DNA from: Carallia brachiata
Lineage: Eukaryota; Streptophyta; Magnoliopsida; Malpighiales; Rhizophoraceae
Direction: 5' to 3'
NCBI GenBank assembly: GCA_021464245.1
Contig: JADCRB010000013.1
Coordinates: forward strand, 9,478,095 to 9,542,094
DNA: 64,000 bases
Positions 10,842 to 21,896 of this stretch are shown here, one piece after another (within the stretch, counting starts at the first letter, position 1; each line of letters starts with the position of its first letter). Under the pieces are notes generated by a model. That model made no database searches. It saw nothing but the letters and a program-made list of their open reading frames with translations, and had not been told where the DNA came from. The position numbers and the translations under genes were made by a program.

Positions 10842-13480
10842 CACTTAAAGTGGGTAACCACTAATTAATTGGAGGATTTTGGAGTTCAGGGGTTCGAACC
10901 CCTCAATCAACTGAGGCCAAAGTCCCAGCATCACCTCAACTAGGCCGAAGTGGAAAAAGTTACAGGATGGAGCAGCAGGAAAATGTAAATTCCATGTCCA
11001 AAAATGATTTTTTTAAAAAAGATAAGAAAACGTACAAATACATTGGCCGAATAATAGGCCTCCGTTTGTCTCCAGTACACCCCGTCCCGTCTACATAAGA
11101 ATGTCCTGTAGAATAAAAGTTAATATCTCGGTAGTTTATATATTAAATTTTATATTCATTAAAATTGAGACTGTTATTTTTAAAATTAAAATTAATATTT
11201 TTAAAATATTTATTATATTTAAATTTTAAAAATATTAATTATAATTTTAAAAAAATAATCATAATTTTACTTAAAATAAATTTCAAAATAAAATTATCAG
11301 AATATATAACTGTGCTCCTATTTAATCGTATGGCACAAAATTGAAAGTGATACTTGATATGATGTAATGAAACTTCAGATCCCCGTGAAAAAAAAAAAAG
11401 AAATGCGTGTGAGAATGGTACACTAAAGTCCACTTGCAGTGAATTTGCAAGTACAAGTGCAATTTCTTTGAATAATGTTAATTTAGATTTATAATTTACA
11501 AAGTATGAGGCAGTTTTAATATACAAGTCTTGTTTTATTTTTTTGAGGGGTAATATACAGATCTCGTTTGTTTGAGACAATACATCATCATTAATATCTT
11601 GGACCCCACCAAGAGTTCATACTTTTGGTTAACTAATTTTCCCAACGTGATATAAAAGTTTGTATGACCACAAAATCATAAATTTATGCTTTTCCTCTTC
11701 TTCAATTAATTACAAATTTATGCAAAAAAATATATATGTGTTTAATACATGTTAAAAGATCTTTACCGCTCTTTAAGATATTATCTAAATCAATTCAAAT
11801 TAATCAGTCTAATAAATTAGATACTGGACGGTCTATACATAAAAAAAATATATATTTTATTCTTAAACGTGTGAGAGAGTGAAAAGATTAGTTAGAATTT
11901 AAAAATGTAATTCATATCTTAGGGTTCACATGAGAGTGCGGAAAGTCTTGCTTCTCTGATGAAATTGTTGTTTTGTTGTTGCAGATTGACTCGCTAGAAA
12001 GCTAGAATAGGATGCTGTGCCCCAGCTAGATTGCATCCCCATCCCTTCGCTTGTGCAAGCTTACTGGTCAACTCTCTTGATAATTAATCAAATCCTACTT
12101 TCTTTGAAAATATTTAAAAAAAAAAAAAAAGGCACAATTGTTTCTTTCTGTCCAAAATCAAGACTATACCCACCATTTTTCTACTTTTTGGGAATTTTAC
12201 CCCAATGCTTTTTAGGGTGCACTCATCACATTTATGTTGTGTATTTTTTTTGTCTTTTGTTATTAGTCTTCTATTAAACGTGTTATATAGCAACCCAATC
12301 AATATCATGTAAGCATAATCATCCTCTGTGTCAGCAAGTATATGATAACGTGGCAGTTTAACATACTTTTCACTTTTCTTAAATTATTTTAATTTTTTCA
12401 TTTTCATACTTTTTTGGTCTTAAAAAAAAGCTTATTTAGTAAACTCTCGAATAATTTAATTTTTATAATATTTATTAGGAAATTTACAGATATCAGGAGA
12501 TTAGAATATTCGTTTTTATAATATTTATGCGCTTTACATTGGAGTTTCAAGGTAGTTAATTATTTACCGAAAATAACAATCTGATAATAATTTGATTTAT
12601 CTCTCCTATTATGGTCTAAACTCGAGTTTTAGTATTGATGAATTCATCTGTTTCAATTATTTGAGATTTAATAAAAATATAGTTGTTGATTTACGAGTCG
12701 TTAATACTGTAACTGAATGTGAGAAAGGTCCATTAAGTTCAACAGTGCTCAAAATAGTAGGTCTACTTCTTAATAGTAGTTGAATGAGATTAAAACAAAT
12801 GAGAATTACTCTGATTTTGATCCATAGATTCGATAATTATTATGTCTGCGATAGATTTTTTTTTGATAAAAAAAGTAATTAATTAACTTCAAAATCACGG
12901 TACTTGTAGAAAAAAAAAAATTATTTTATGTAGGTTTGAGCACAGGAATAGTTAATTAATTCTTATAACTCTACACGAGGTAATTTTGAGAGTAGAAGGT
13001 GTAAATTATTTGTACGATGGTTCAAGTTCAAAGAAAAAAAAAAAGTTTCACGTTCAAATAAAAAAAATTATCATAAATATATGAATTATTAAATTTATAA
13101 ATTAAAATTAAAATATTCTTATTTAATCTGTTATCGTAAATTAAAATTAGAGTATGATAATTTAATTAAATTAAATTTATAAAAAAAAATTCACAATCTA
13201 AATATTATTAAATTTAAACGTAACTTCTTCAAATTAATTATAATAATTATTAAATTTAAAATCAACGGTATCCAACTCACAGTGAAACTGAAATAATCAA
13301 AAATAAAAATTTCCAAACCCTGCTGTTAAAATGCAAATCTAAACTACAAGTGAAGAAAGTACTTATGAATTGTCACTAAATTATTATTTGGATAATTCAA
13401 ATTGAATGTATTAAACGTACCATTATTGTTTTTGTTGTGTTCCATTTTCTTTTTCTGATCAAGATTGTTGTATTCCATTT
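10842..13480. repeat. Spacer upstream of VTT gene, copy A
   Basis: It is homologous to 24,780-28,310 in unit C and 42,370-44,690 in unit B. The sequence is AT-rich and I see no gene. At 11,111-11,320 unit A has about 210 bp of very AT-rich sequence missing from B and C. A conserved stretch at 11,920-12,060 has a T-rich tract ending GTTGTTGCAG that looks like a splice acceptor, but no adjoining coding frame is recognisable. A GGGGTTCGAACCCC palindrome near 10,890 resembles a tRNA T-arm without the rest of a tRNA. Confidence 0.65.
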
Positions 13481-13737
13481 TCAATTTAATTTTTCACCAG
13501 CATCTGCATCTTCCTCAATCCTACAAGGAGAAGGTAGAGAAGAGTCGAGAAAATACAGTACAGACAACAACAACAAATTAAGAAGAAAGTAACAGAGAGA
13601 AAGGAGAGGTGTTCCGAAAGCAAAGTGGCTCAAGCTTTGGCCTTTCCCTTTCTCTCTTTCCCCGATCACCCTCCTCTTCAAAAGAACCTAAAAAAAAAGA
13701 AAGGGGAGAGAAAAAAAGATAAAAAAATTGAGAGAGA

Positions 13738-16233
13738 ATGGAAAATTGGGGAGGAGGGGAAAGGAGGGTTGGAGAAGTGAACAATGGAAAGGAAGGCTCC
13801 GGCTTTCCTTTGAACTTTTGGGAGGTGACGGCGGCTTCCACTGTTGTGTTGGGATTCGTGGTGGGCCTTTTGAGTGTTTACCTGACCATGCCCCCATCTG
13901 ATTACAGCTTCCTCAAGCTTCCTCGTGACCTTGGAGATCTTCAAATCCTCAGGTCTTGTCTATTTCTCTCTCTCTCTCTCTCTCTCTGATTTTTTTTTTT
14001 CCTTTTTTTAGTTTTTAGAATTGAGGGGTCTGTGTGTTTTCTTTATGGAAAAAAGTTGTGTTGATTTTGTGGTTGAATAATCTGATGAACTGAGGATGGG
14101 TTTTGTTTTGGTGGGTTTTTAGAGTTGATTTGAATTGGTCTTTTTGAAATCTTGTTAGGGGTGTTTTAAATATAAAATTGTGTCTTTTTGAGGAAAATCG
14201 TTTATTGTAGTACCTGTGTCAAACCATTTTTTCGTTTTGTTTTTTTTTTTTTTTTTGCAGAGATCTATTTCTTTTGAAGTAAAAGGCAGCTTGTTTATAC
14301 TTTATACTTCTTTTTCTGATTATTTGACCCAAGTAAATCAGAATATTGCCTTTTATTTTGGAAGAGATAAATGGGTTTAGTTTATGTTTGTTTTCTGGGT
14401 AGGATGCAATGTTAAATGCTCTGCATGCAACCTTCTTGGAACTCTTATTGCACTGTGGCAAAAATTATCGGGGATCTAATGATTCGTTCTGGGAAATCTT
14501 ATACCAACAATCTGTTTCAGCTTCCTTGATGGAGAAACTCGACATAGTGAGAAGTGTTTTTGAACAGCTTCTTTAACTATACGCCATGATTTTTCACTTG
14601 GAAAGAAAGAACTCACCTTTGTTGTGGATTATGGAGACAATGTGTGTGATGTAGGGAGATGAACTGTGGCCTAAATTTCGCAAGAAGGGAAGAATTGTGA
14701 AAAATTGATAGTCATGTGGGTGTTTAAAAAACGTAGGATCTTTGGTCTGATATATAATGTTTGATGACATACTAGAAAGCTTGGGTAGAGAATCATGGTT
14801 GGAAACTTGAATGCGCATGACGAGGCCTTCTCCTGCCTGTGGATGGTTGAGTGTGACTCATCTTCACTGCTGGAGAGGATCATAGTTTTGGCGGACAATT
14901 GTGGCAACTGGATTTCTATTTAGGTCATGAGGGTAGGCTCAAGACTGGAATTGGAAATTTACTGGGGAGCTTTGATGATATGTTGGTGTTGTTGACGAAT
15001 GTTGATACCTGACTTGGAGGATCTGAAGGCCAAGGGCAAGCACAGTGCTTTTTAAAAATCAGAAACTTCCATTTTGCCGCAATTTCTTGCATCCCCAGCC
15101 TAGGTTTAAAATGTACTGTCGGTTGCTTGTTCTTGTAGAGATCACCTTGAGAGCTACACCAACAACTATACTGCTCAAGTTTTAGTGGGATATTGTTTGG
15201 TCTACATTTTCATGCAGACTTTTATGATTCCTGGGACTGTTTTTATGTCATTGCTTGCTGGAGCCCTCTTTGGAGTATTTAAAGGTGTAGCACTGGTGGT
15301 GTTCGCTGCCACTGCTGGTGCTTCTTCTTGCTACTTTCTGTCAAAACTGATTGGGCGGCCACTTGTCTTCTCTCTTTGGCCAGACAAGTTGAAATTCTTC
15401 CAATCACAGGTGAACCAGAGTTGTACTTATAATGGTCTGTGGTTGTACCTCATGCCATTGTGGGGTAAATACTTTGCTTTTTGCTCTCAGGTGGCTAGAA
15501 GAAAAGAACGGTTGTTGAACTACATGCTTTTCTTGAGAGTAACCCCTACTTTGCCAAACACATTTATAAATTTTGCTTCACCAATAGTTGACGTGCCCTA
15601 TCATATTTTCTTCCTGGCAACCTTTATCGGACTTATTCCGGCTGCCTATGTCACTGTTAAGGTACTGTACATTGACTCTCAGGTTTTGCAATTCTGATAT
15701 TTGATTTAATCTGCCTAACAAGAGTATGTGTATCTTCTTAATATCAGCAGAAAGTGGGGTAAATATTTAGCATAAAGTGGGGAGAGTGAGAGTGGAGGAA
15801 TAGTCCGTGCTACTAGAGGTTCCAGAACATTTTCAAATTATTAACATGCCTAGAATGTTTGTAGATTGATGAGCTATTTTTTCAGTGCTATTGTGTATGG
15901 TTTTTTGTGTGTTAAATTGCAATCCATTTTTTTTTTCTTTTGAAGTAAAATTTTAATTTACACTGTCGTAGAGACAAGAACAGTTGTGAATCATCCAACA
16001 GGTTGTTGGGGAAAATGTCCACAAAAAAAATAATAATGTGAATGCCATCAATGCAGGTTTCGAGTCTGTTGCTCTGCTATAACTTGTATTTCATGGTCAT
16101 TGTGCAGGCTGGAATAGCTCTTGGAGAATTGCAATCACTAAAGGACCTTTATGACTTTAATTCGATTGTTACACTGTTTTTTATTGGAATTGTGTCTATT
16201 ACACCAACATTGATTAACAAGACCCAATCATAG
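13738..16233 (+). CDS. VTT-domain (SNARE-associated Golgi / TMEM41B-like) membrane protein, intact copy
   Basis: Four exons: 13,738-13,952, 15,139-15,409, 15,491-15,661 and 16,108-16,233, all GT-AG, giving 260 residues. The protein has an N-terminal membrane segment (about 25-48), then a VTT domain with several hydrophobic helices including GYCLVYIFMQTFMIPGTVF, the Gly-rich LLAGALFG segment, and the family signature LRVTPTLPNTFIN in exon 3. Members of this DedA/TMEM41B/VMP1 superfamily are ER membrane lipid scramblases linked to autophagy and lipid mobilisation; the plant proteins are less studied. The ATG follows a purine-rich leader and is the first in frame. Length and domain order fit the plant family. 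Of three copies here only this one has an uninterrupted reading frame and a complete leader. Intron 1 lacks about 160 bp present in the other copies. Intron 2 (81 nt) is in frame with no stop, so its retention would add 27 residues. Confidence 0.92.
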
Positions 16234-17685
16234 TGGAATACTAGAAGAACTTGCTTATTGTTTGAGCCATTAAGCTCTTGGCTGCCATTTATGGTCCATA
16301 GCTGTACAGATTAGCTTTAGGGAAATACTACTTGTGGCTGTTGGTCGTTGCTCTTTGTGGGTTTTAACTGCTGATGCTACAGACAGTGAATATGATATGA
16401 TGATCTGGGCAAGGTGCTTCACCATGTGTTATGTTGGCTGTTGGATGTTATTTGGATGGAAGTTGCGGGGTGGGTGATTTCTTGTATAATTTCTGTTTCA
16501 GTGCAAGGCCACTCATTGAAGATATACAATTGTGCACATTGTATTGCATAGCGTCATTCTGAGTGGTTTGATTGGTGGCTAATTTATTTCAGATAATGAG
16601 TTTTTTCGCTATATATCTGAAAATCAGTACTGACCAAGAGGATTTCACTTGCAATAGCCTAGCCAATCAGATACTCTAGAAAACAATTCAGGCTAAGAGG
16701 TTCATTAATGTTGATTGCTTGTTATATTCAGCAGAATTGAGTGGCTGACATTTACAAATTCATAAATGTGATATATTCTGAAGAATAAGATATTTACATT
16801 TCTTTGTTTGGCAAAGTACAAAAACTGTTTTCTGGAATCTACAATTTTTATGATTTCCAGAACTTGGCTGAAAGAAAAACTACAAGATGTTCATTCCCTG
16901 CGAGGCAATTTGAATTTGTCATACAAAAATAAGCAAAAAGATTTAAACAGGCATTGGAAATCATCAATTCAAATTTGTATATGAGAAAGGGAAAAAAATA
17001 ACAACCATGCATAATCTCTATCGAAACATTAACGTCACCTCACTCTTGGTTCCTAAAGTGTGTGTGAAACCAAACTTCAGTTCGATATATACACGTATAA
17101 AATAAACTATTCAAGTTTAATGAATAAAATTGAAATCTGTTTAAACTCTAAATTCAATCTGCATATACTCTATCCATTACTGCAAACAAAAGTAGTTTGA
17201 AGGGTGTTCGCTCCTTGTGCATTTGTTTATTCTTCCCTGGATAATTATGGTTTCAGAGTGCTTTGCATACTCATATTTCAAGTCACCCTCATAATATCAA
17301 GGTAGGCACTAATAGTGATATTTATTCGTGATTTTCATGCCTACCTCTACTTTCTTCGGGGACTTAAAACATCGGAGTAGATTTTTTGTTTTTACACATT
17401 TTAAAGTTTTGCCCCCAAACTTAAACTCTGTTTAGGACTAATTTTAAGAAATATGCAGACTGATTTAAAATTTAAATAGACTCAATTAAACTCACTAATC
17501 AGAATAATTTATTCTATAAAAGCATATAGAAAATAAAAGTTGGTCATGTGCACTAAACAAAACCATCAGTGAAGTTACGCTAATATAACAATATCAATTA
17601 TACATGGTTAAGAATGTTATACCTTTTCTCAAAACCAATTTGGATTTCTGATCACCATTTGCCATCTCTTAAAAACCAAAAAAAA
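16234..17685. other. 3' flank between convergent VTT and ZFWD genes
   Basis: This stretch should hold the VTT 3' UTR and the ZFWD terminator region, since the two genes converge. It has no ORF or recognisable repeat. It is nearly identical to 31,204-32,317 (up to the unit C deletion) and to 47,374-48,831. Confidence 0.7.
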
Positions 17686-18885
17686 TTAAAGTTCTTGCCC
17701 CGACCACTTCCACACACTCACGACACCATTCCAATCTCCAGTGAAGAACAAGCCGTGGGGACCTTGCTGAATTGCTCTGACTTCTCTCCTTGCAAAAATC
17801 ATTCCCTTTCTAGTAAGTGATGGTAACTCGTAAAGGCGAACCGAGTTGTCAGTACAAGAGCAGTAGAGAACTGGTTTGTCTTCTCCATCCCCCATTCCAA
17901 ACAGTCCAAGAATTCCTTCATCTTCCTTGTGGGTGTAAACTACTTCCAAAGTGCCTCTTTCCGTGGCAGCCCAAATCTGAACTTTGTGATCCAATGAGGA
18001 GCTCAACAAATATTGTTCCCAGCAGAGAAGGGATGTAACCGTATCATCATGTCCTTTCAGTGTGTACAAGCACTGAAATTTCTCAGGATCCCAAACTCTA
18101 ATTTCGCAATCCTTGGAACCTGAATACAATCTTCCTGCCCCGACTGTCATACTTATTACCGCTTTGGTGTGACCTTCAAGAGACCCCATAGGATCAAAGG
18201 TAAACCCTACGGTTCCATCCTGGAAATTGCATCTCCAAGCTAAGATATGACCATCCTGCGCCCCGGCGAATAATATATCGTTGTGGGTAGCCATTGCATA
18301 GACTTGGCCCACAGGTCCAGTACTGAGACTAACTTCGTTGCCTCCCCCACGGCAAACATCTCCACCATCACCAATATTGCGCCATCCCTTGACAAGACCG
18401 GGCAATCCAACAAATACCCACGAACCCTCACTAATCAAGCACCCAATTTCAGTACCCAAGTTGATCACACGAATGCACCTGCCACTGTGGCAGTCCCAAA
18501 CCCTCAAGGTCCCATCTCCAGCACTCGAATAAAGCTTATCAGACCCAACAGGAAGGGCTATACCCGTGACCCCCTTCTGGTGGGCTTCAAGCCTGGCCAA
18601 TAAAGAGAACTTCTTGTCTTCACTCCGAGACCAAGCATGCAAGAAGGGACAGGTTTCACCACGGGTACAATTTCCAGACACCCATCTGCGGCAAACAGAT
18701 TGGAGGGGTTGCCTTTTTGCACCGACAACAACTCGAGGCTTCGAAACAGAGGACGGTTTTGGAGCAGGGGGTTGTTGTGGATGCAAGAACATGCAAGGAC
18801 TGCGCCTGCAAGTTCCGCCAAGCCAATAGGAACAAACTAATGGATTGGGGTTGTTCTTTGTCTTGGCCGATACTACTGCAGCCAT
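17686..18885 (-). CDS. CCCH zinc finger and WD40 repeat protein (ZFWD), copy 1
   Basis: Single-exon gene encoding 399 residues. Near the N terminus are two CCCH fingers, CSYWLGGTCRRSPCMFLH (C-x7-C-x4-C-x3-H) and CRRWVSGNCTRGETCPFLH (C-x7-C-x5-C-x3-H). WD40 repeats follow, with recognisable blades ending in LRVWD, ILAWR, IRVWD, VQIWA and a final VSVWKW. This combination defines the plant ZFWD family, presumed RNA-binding proteins whose WD40 propeller recruits partners. The frame is open upstream to 18,987, but the only ATG there is at 18,885, and a TATA box at 18,998-19,006 would put transcription start inside that upstream stretch, so the ATG at 18,885 is chosen. It converges with the VTT gene. 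The protein is identical to copy 2 at 48,832. Confidence 0.93.
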   Translation of the reverse strand: MAAVVSAKTKNNPNPLVCSYWLGGTCRRSPCMFLHPQQPPAPKPSSVSKPRVVVGAKRQPLQSVCRRWVSGNCTRGETCPFLHAWSRSEDKKFSLLARLEAHQKGVTGIALPVGSDKLYSSAGDGTLRVWDCHSGRCIRVINLGTEIGCLISEGSWVFVGLPGLVKGWRNIGDGGDVCRGGGNEVSLSTGPVGQVYAMATHNDILFAGAQDGHILAWRCNFQDGTVGFTFDPMGSLEGHTKAVISMTVGAGRLYSGSKDCEIRVWDPEKFQCLYTLKGHDDTVTSLLCWEQYLLSSSLDHKVQIWAATERGTLEVVYTHKEDEGILGLFGMGDGEDKPVLYCSCTDNSVRLYELPSLTRKGMIFARREVRAIQQGPHGLFFTGDWNGVVSVWKWSGQEL

Positions 18886-18997
18886 CTTCTTGTTTGGAAA
18901 GAAAACAGCGACAAATTTAAGCAACCTGGGAGAAATTTTTCGGTGTTGTATAGAGATTTTGTAGTTGGTTGAGGGACAAGAAGCCAACGTTGTGGCC

Positions 18998-19006
18998 CTT
19001 TATATA
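18998..19006 (-). promoter_or_regulatory. TATA box of ZFWD copy 1
   Basis: TATATAAAG on the minus strand, 113 bp upstream of the chosen ATG, predicting a transcription start about 25-35 bp downstream (near 18,970). The same motif is present in copy 2. Confidence 0.7.
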
Positions 19007-19189
19007 GAAGAAAAAAATGTTAATTTTAGCGTGAAATTAACGTCGTTGGAGCCCTTCTCACCTGGGAGAACAGAGTTTGTCTGAAAGTGTGTTTGTTTTA
19101 TTGTACAAAATTTTATAAAAAAAAACTTTTTCTTCTCTTTTTGGTGTTTATTTTATATAAAAAAATACTCAACAAAAAATTTAAAAAAA

Positions 19190-19210
19190 AAATAATAAAA
19201 TACTCTAATT
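19190..19210. other. Duplication junction J1 (ZFWD upstream flank / spacer block S)
   Basis: Up to about 19,200 the sequence follows the DNA upstream of ZFWD (same as 50,300-50,346). From about 19,205 it follows 4,654 and 39,281. The junction lies in an A-rich tract with almost no homology between the partners, consistent with end joining. Confidence 0.85.
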
Positions 19211-19650
19211 CACAGATTCGATGACCGATATGTTTGTGATAGATTTTTTTTTCATTTAAGAAAAAATCACTATTGTTTATGGATTCAACAAAACGTGCCA
19301 AGAGCTTGGTATCGTGTACAGAATTTACTGAGAAAATTTTGTTTTTAGCCAAAAGAAAAAAAAAAAAAGAAGAGAAAATAAGAATAACATTATATAGTTT
19401 TATCAAAAAAAGATTGAGCTGATCCCATATTGAATTCCATGACATTCAATAAAAGTCGTCAAATCCCTTACGCCTCTGCAAATCAAAATGCAAATGTCAA
19501 AAAAAAAAAATAATAATAATAAAAATAACAATTTTTTACTTGGTACGGGCTACCGAGCCTTTTGTCGACTTTTTCCATATCATACACAATCTTCTTAACT
19601 CATTGTCCTTCTATTGATGGATACGTGTTGGTTCTTTTGGTCCCATAAAT

Positions 19651-21864
19651 GGAGCCTTTCTCCCTATCTAGAGGTCTAAGGCAAGGCGACCCGATCTCCC
19701 CGTACCTATTCTTATGTGTCTCAGACATGCTGGCGAGGTTGATATCTAGTGCAATCCAGGAGCAATCATTAAAGGGGTTCAAGGTTGGTCCTCATTGTCC
19801 GACCCTTTCTCATGTGTTGTTCGCAGATGACACACTATTACTGGCTTCTGCTACACCCGAAGAGGCTAAGGAGTTAAAAGATATCCTACATCTATACTGT
19901 AGTGCTTCGGGCCAGACTGTCAACTACACTAAGTCGGGGATAGAATTCAGCAAGAATACCCCCAATGCCAAGCAATCCTGGAAATGGGGAGCTTGAAGGA
20001 TACAGAAAAATATCTGGGCTTACCAATCAAACTCGCTCGTTCCAGATCGAAGGCTTTAACTTTCATTATTTCCCGTATTGAAAGCAAACTCCAAACCTGG
20101 AAATCACGACTTCTTTCTCAAGCTAGACGAGGTACTCTCATTAAAGCTATAGCAACGGCAATCCCTGTTTATGCTATGTCCATTCTCAAGTTCCCATCTA
20201 AGGTATGTGCCAAAATCAACTCTCTAATGGCTAGATTCTGGTGGGGACAGAAAGAATCTGAATATCGAATCCCGTGGGTGCGTTGGGACACTCTAATCAA
20301 ACCTATTGGAGAGGGTGGTCTCGGATTCCGAGACCTTGCCACCTTCAACCTTGCTCTTCTTGCTAAGCAGGCCTGGAGAATCATTCAGGAACCTTCTAAG
20401 GTTTGGGTACAAGTTTTAAAAGGGCGCTACTTCTCAGCTTCTTCTTTTATGAACGTTGGTCCGGTCAAGCACGCTTCTTGGAGTTGGCAAAGCTTGATGC
20501 TTAGTAGAGATCTTATACGCACTGGTATGAGATGGCTCGTGGGAAAAGGAAACATCCCTATCTGGGATGAGCCATGGGTCCCGGACCTCCCCAATTTCAA
20601 AATTGCTTCTCAAAAATCCGAAATTTCTGAGTGCTTCACAGTTAAGGACCTTATATATGTGGGAAATTGGAATATAGCTAAGCTAAAGAGCTTGTTCTCC
20701 TACGACGAGTATCAGGCTATTATTAATATCCCTTTGAGTGTTCAGCCTGTTGAAGACACCATCATCTGGCATTTTGATAAAGTTGGCACTTACAGTGTCA
20801 AGTCGGGTTATAGCATTTTGCTCAAAAGCCATCAGTCTCCCTATAGATCAGACCACTCTCGGTCTATCTGGCCCAAAACATGGAGATCCATTTGGAAACT
20901 ACAGTGTCCACCCAAATTCCAAATTTTCATCTGGCGTGCATTGCATAACGCTATCCCTACTCTTGAAAACTTACAAAAGAGGAAGATTATTCAGAATAGT
21001 CAATGTGCCCTTTGTGGCGAGGAGATTGAGTCTTTAGAGCACCTGTTGTTTTTCTGCCCTCATTCTGCTGCAACCTGGCTTGGATCACAATTGGGTTACT
21101 CTCCAAACAAGGCAGGATTTCCCTCCTTTGCCTCATGGTGGCAGGACACGTGTCTTTTCTTTACCAGTCAAGGCATGACACACAAAATTGCTATGGTTGC
21201 CATTCTCTGCTGGCAAATCTGGGTGTCAAGAAATCAATTTATCTTTGAACAAGCGAGCGTTGACCCTCGAAGAACACTTGATAAGGCAAATAGATTATAT
21301 GTGGAATGTCTTCTGCTTCAAGAAGGATCGAAGGATTTAAGGGAGCTCCCTGCCCATGCTACCCAAGGTGACAGTCGATGGGTACCTCCATCATCAGGTA
21401 TGGTGAAACTGAATTGCGATGCATCATATGACTGTCAAAACCACAACGCTGGAATTGCTGTAGTATGTCGGGACAATAGAGGCCGTTTGGTGGATGGCAG
21501 GTCATGCTCTCGAAAGGTAAGATCTATACTACAAGCAGAAGCTTATGCAGTTCTTCATGCGGTTCAGCTCTCCAACAAATGGAAGCATATGTCTTGTCTG
21601 GTGGAAACTGACTCAAAGGTTGTGTATGAGGCATTGATGGATCCCAATGAAGTCTGGCCATGGGATATTGCACCAATTCTCAGGGACATCAAGAATATCA
21701 TTTCATCTACTGCCTATTGCACTTGTAATTTTGTTAACAGGAAAGCAAATCTTGTCGCGGATAGGGTGGCAAAACAGTCCAGGATGAACACTTGTCCCTC
21801 GGACTGGGTAACCAACCCTCCCGTTGATTTGCTCCAATTGCTGTACTCGGACTTCCACTATTAA
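19651..21864 (+). pseudogene. LINE ORF2 remnant: reverse transcriptase C-half, zf-RVT, RNase H
   Basis: The first frame (to 19,996) starts in the reverse transcriptase palm with GLRQGDPISPYLF and contains the catalytic LFADDTLLL. One frameshift near 19,970-19,985 passes to a 626-codon frame (19,984-21,864). That frame has the KYLGLP thumb region, a zf-RVT segment around residue 341 (CALC ... EHLLFFC), and a C-terminal RNase H domain with acidic residues at about 478 (NCDAS), 516 (AEAYA), 540 (ETDSK) and 591 (ADRVA). A fused RNase H is usual in plant L1 LINEs. The long open second frame shows that the insertion is young. The apparent ATG at 19,649 is made partly from flanking host sequence. 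Confidence 0.9.
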
Positions 21865-21896
21865 TATCATTCCCCTTACTTTCGGTCAAAAAAAAA
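19651..21896 (+). mobile_element. 5'-truncated plant L1-type LINE
   Basis: It inserts between CCCATAAATG and a diverged repeat of the same flank, so unit C has it and units A (5,100) and B (39,720) show the empty site. It ends in a short poly(A) (about 21,888-21,896) after the stop codon, with AAATG repeated on both sides as a short probable target duplication. The 5' half is missing: endonuclease, ORF1 and the first part of the reverse transcriptase are absent, as expected from incomplete reverse transcription. Confidence 0.9.

Noticed and set aside
10885..10910. GGGGTTCGAACCCC palindrome resembling a tRNA T-arm (possible tRNA gene)
   Set aside because: No acceptor stem, D-arm or anticodon arm can be drawn upstream, and the homologous sites in units B and C lose the pairing. 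At most a tRNA-derived SINE remnant.
13481..13944. Overlapping minus-strand ORFs around the VTT first exon, repeated in all copies
   Set aside because: They mirror exon 1 and a purine-rich leader and have no domain. Conservation is explained by the sense gene and the duplication.
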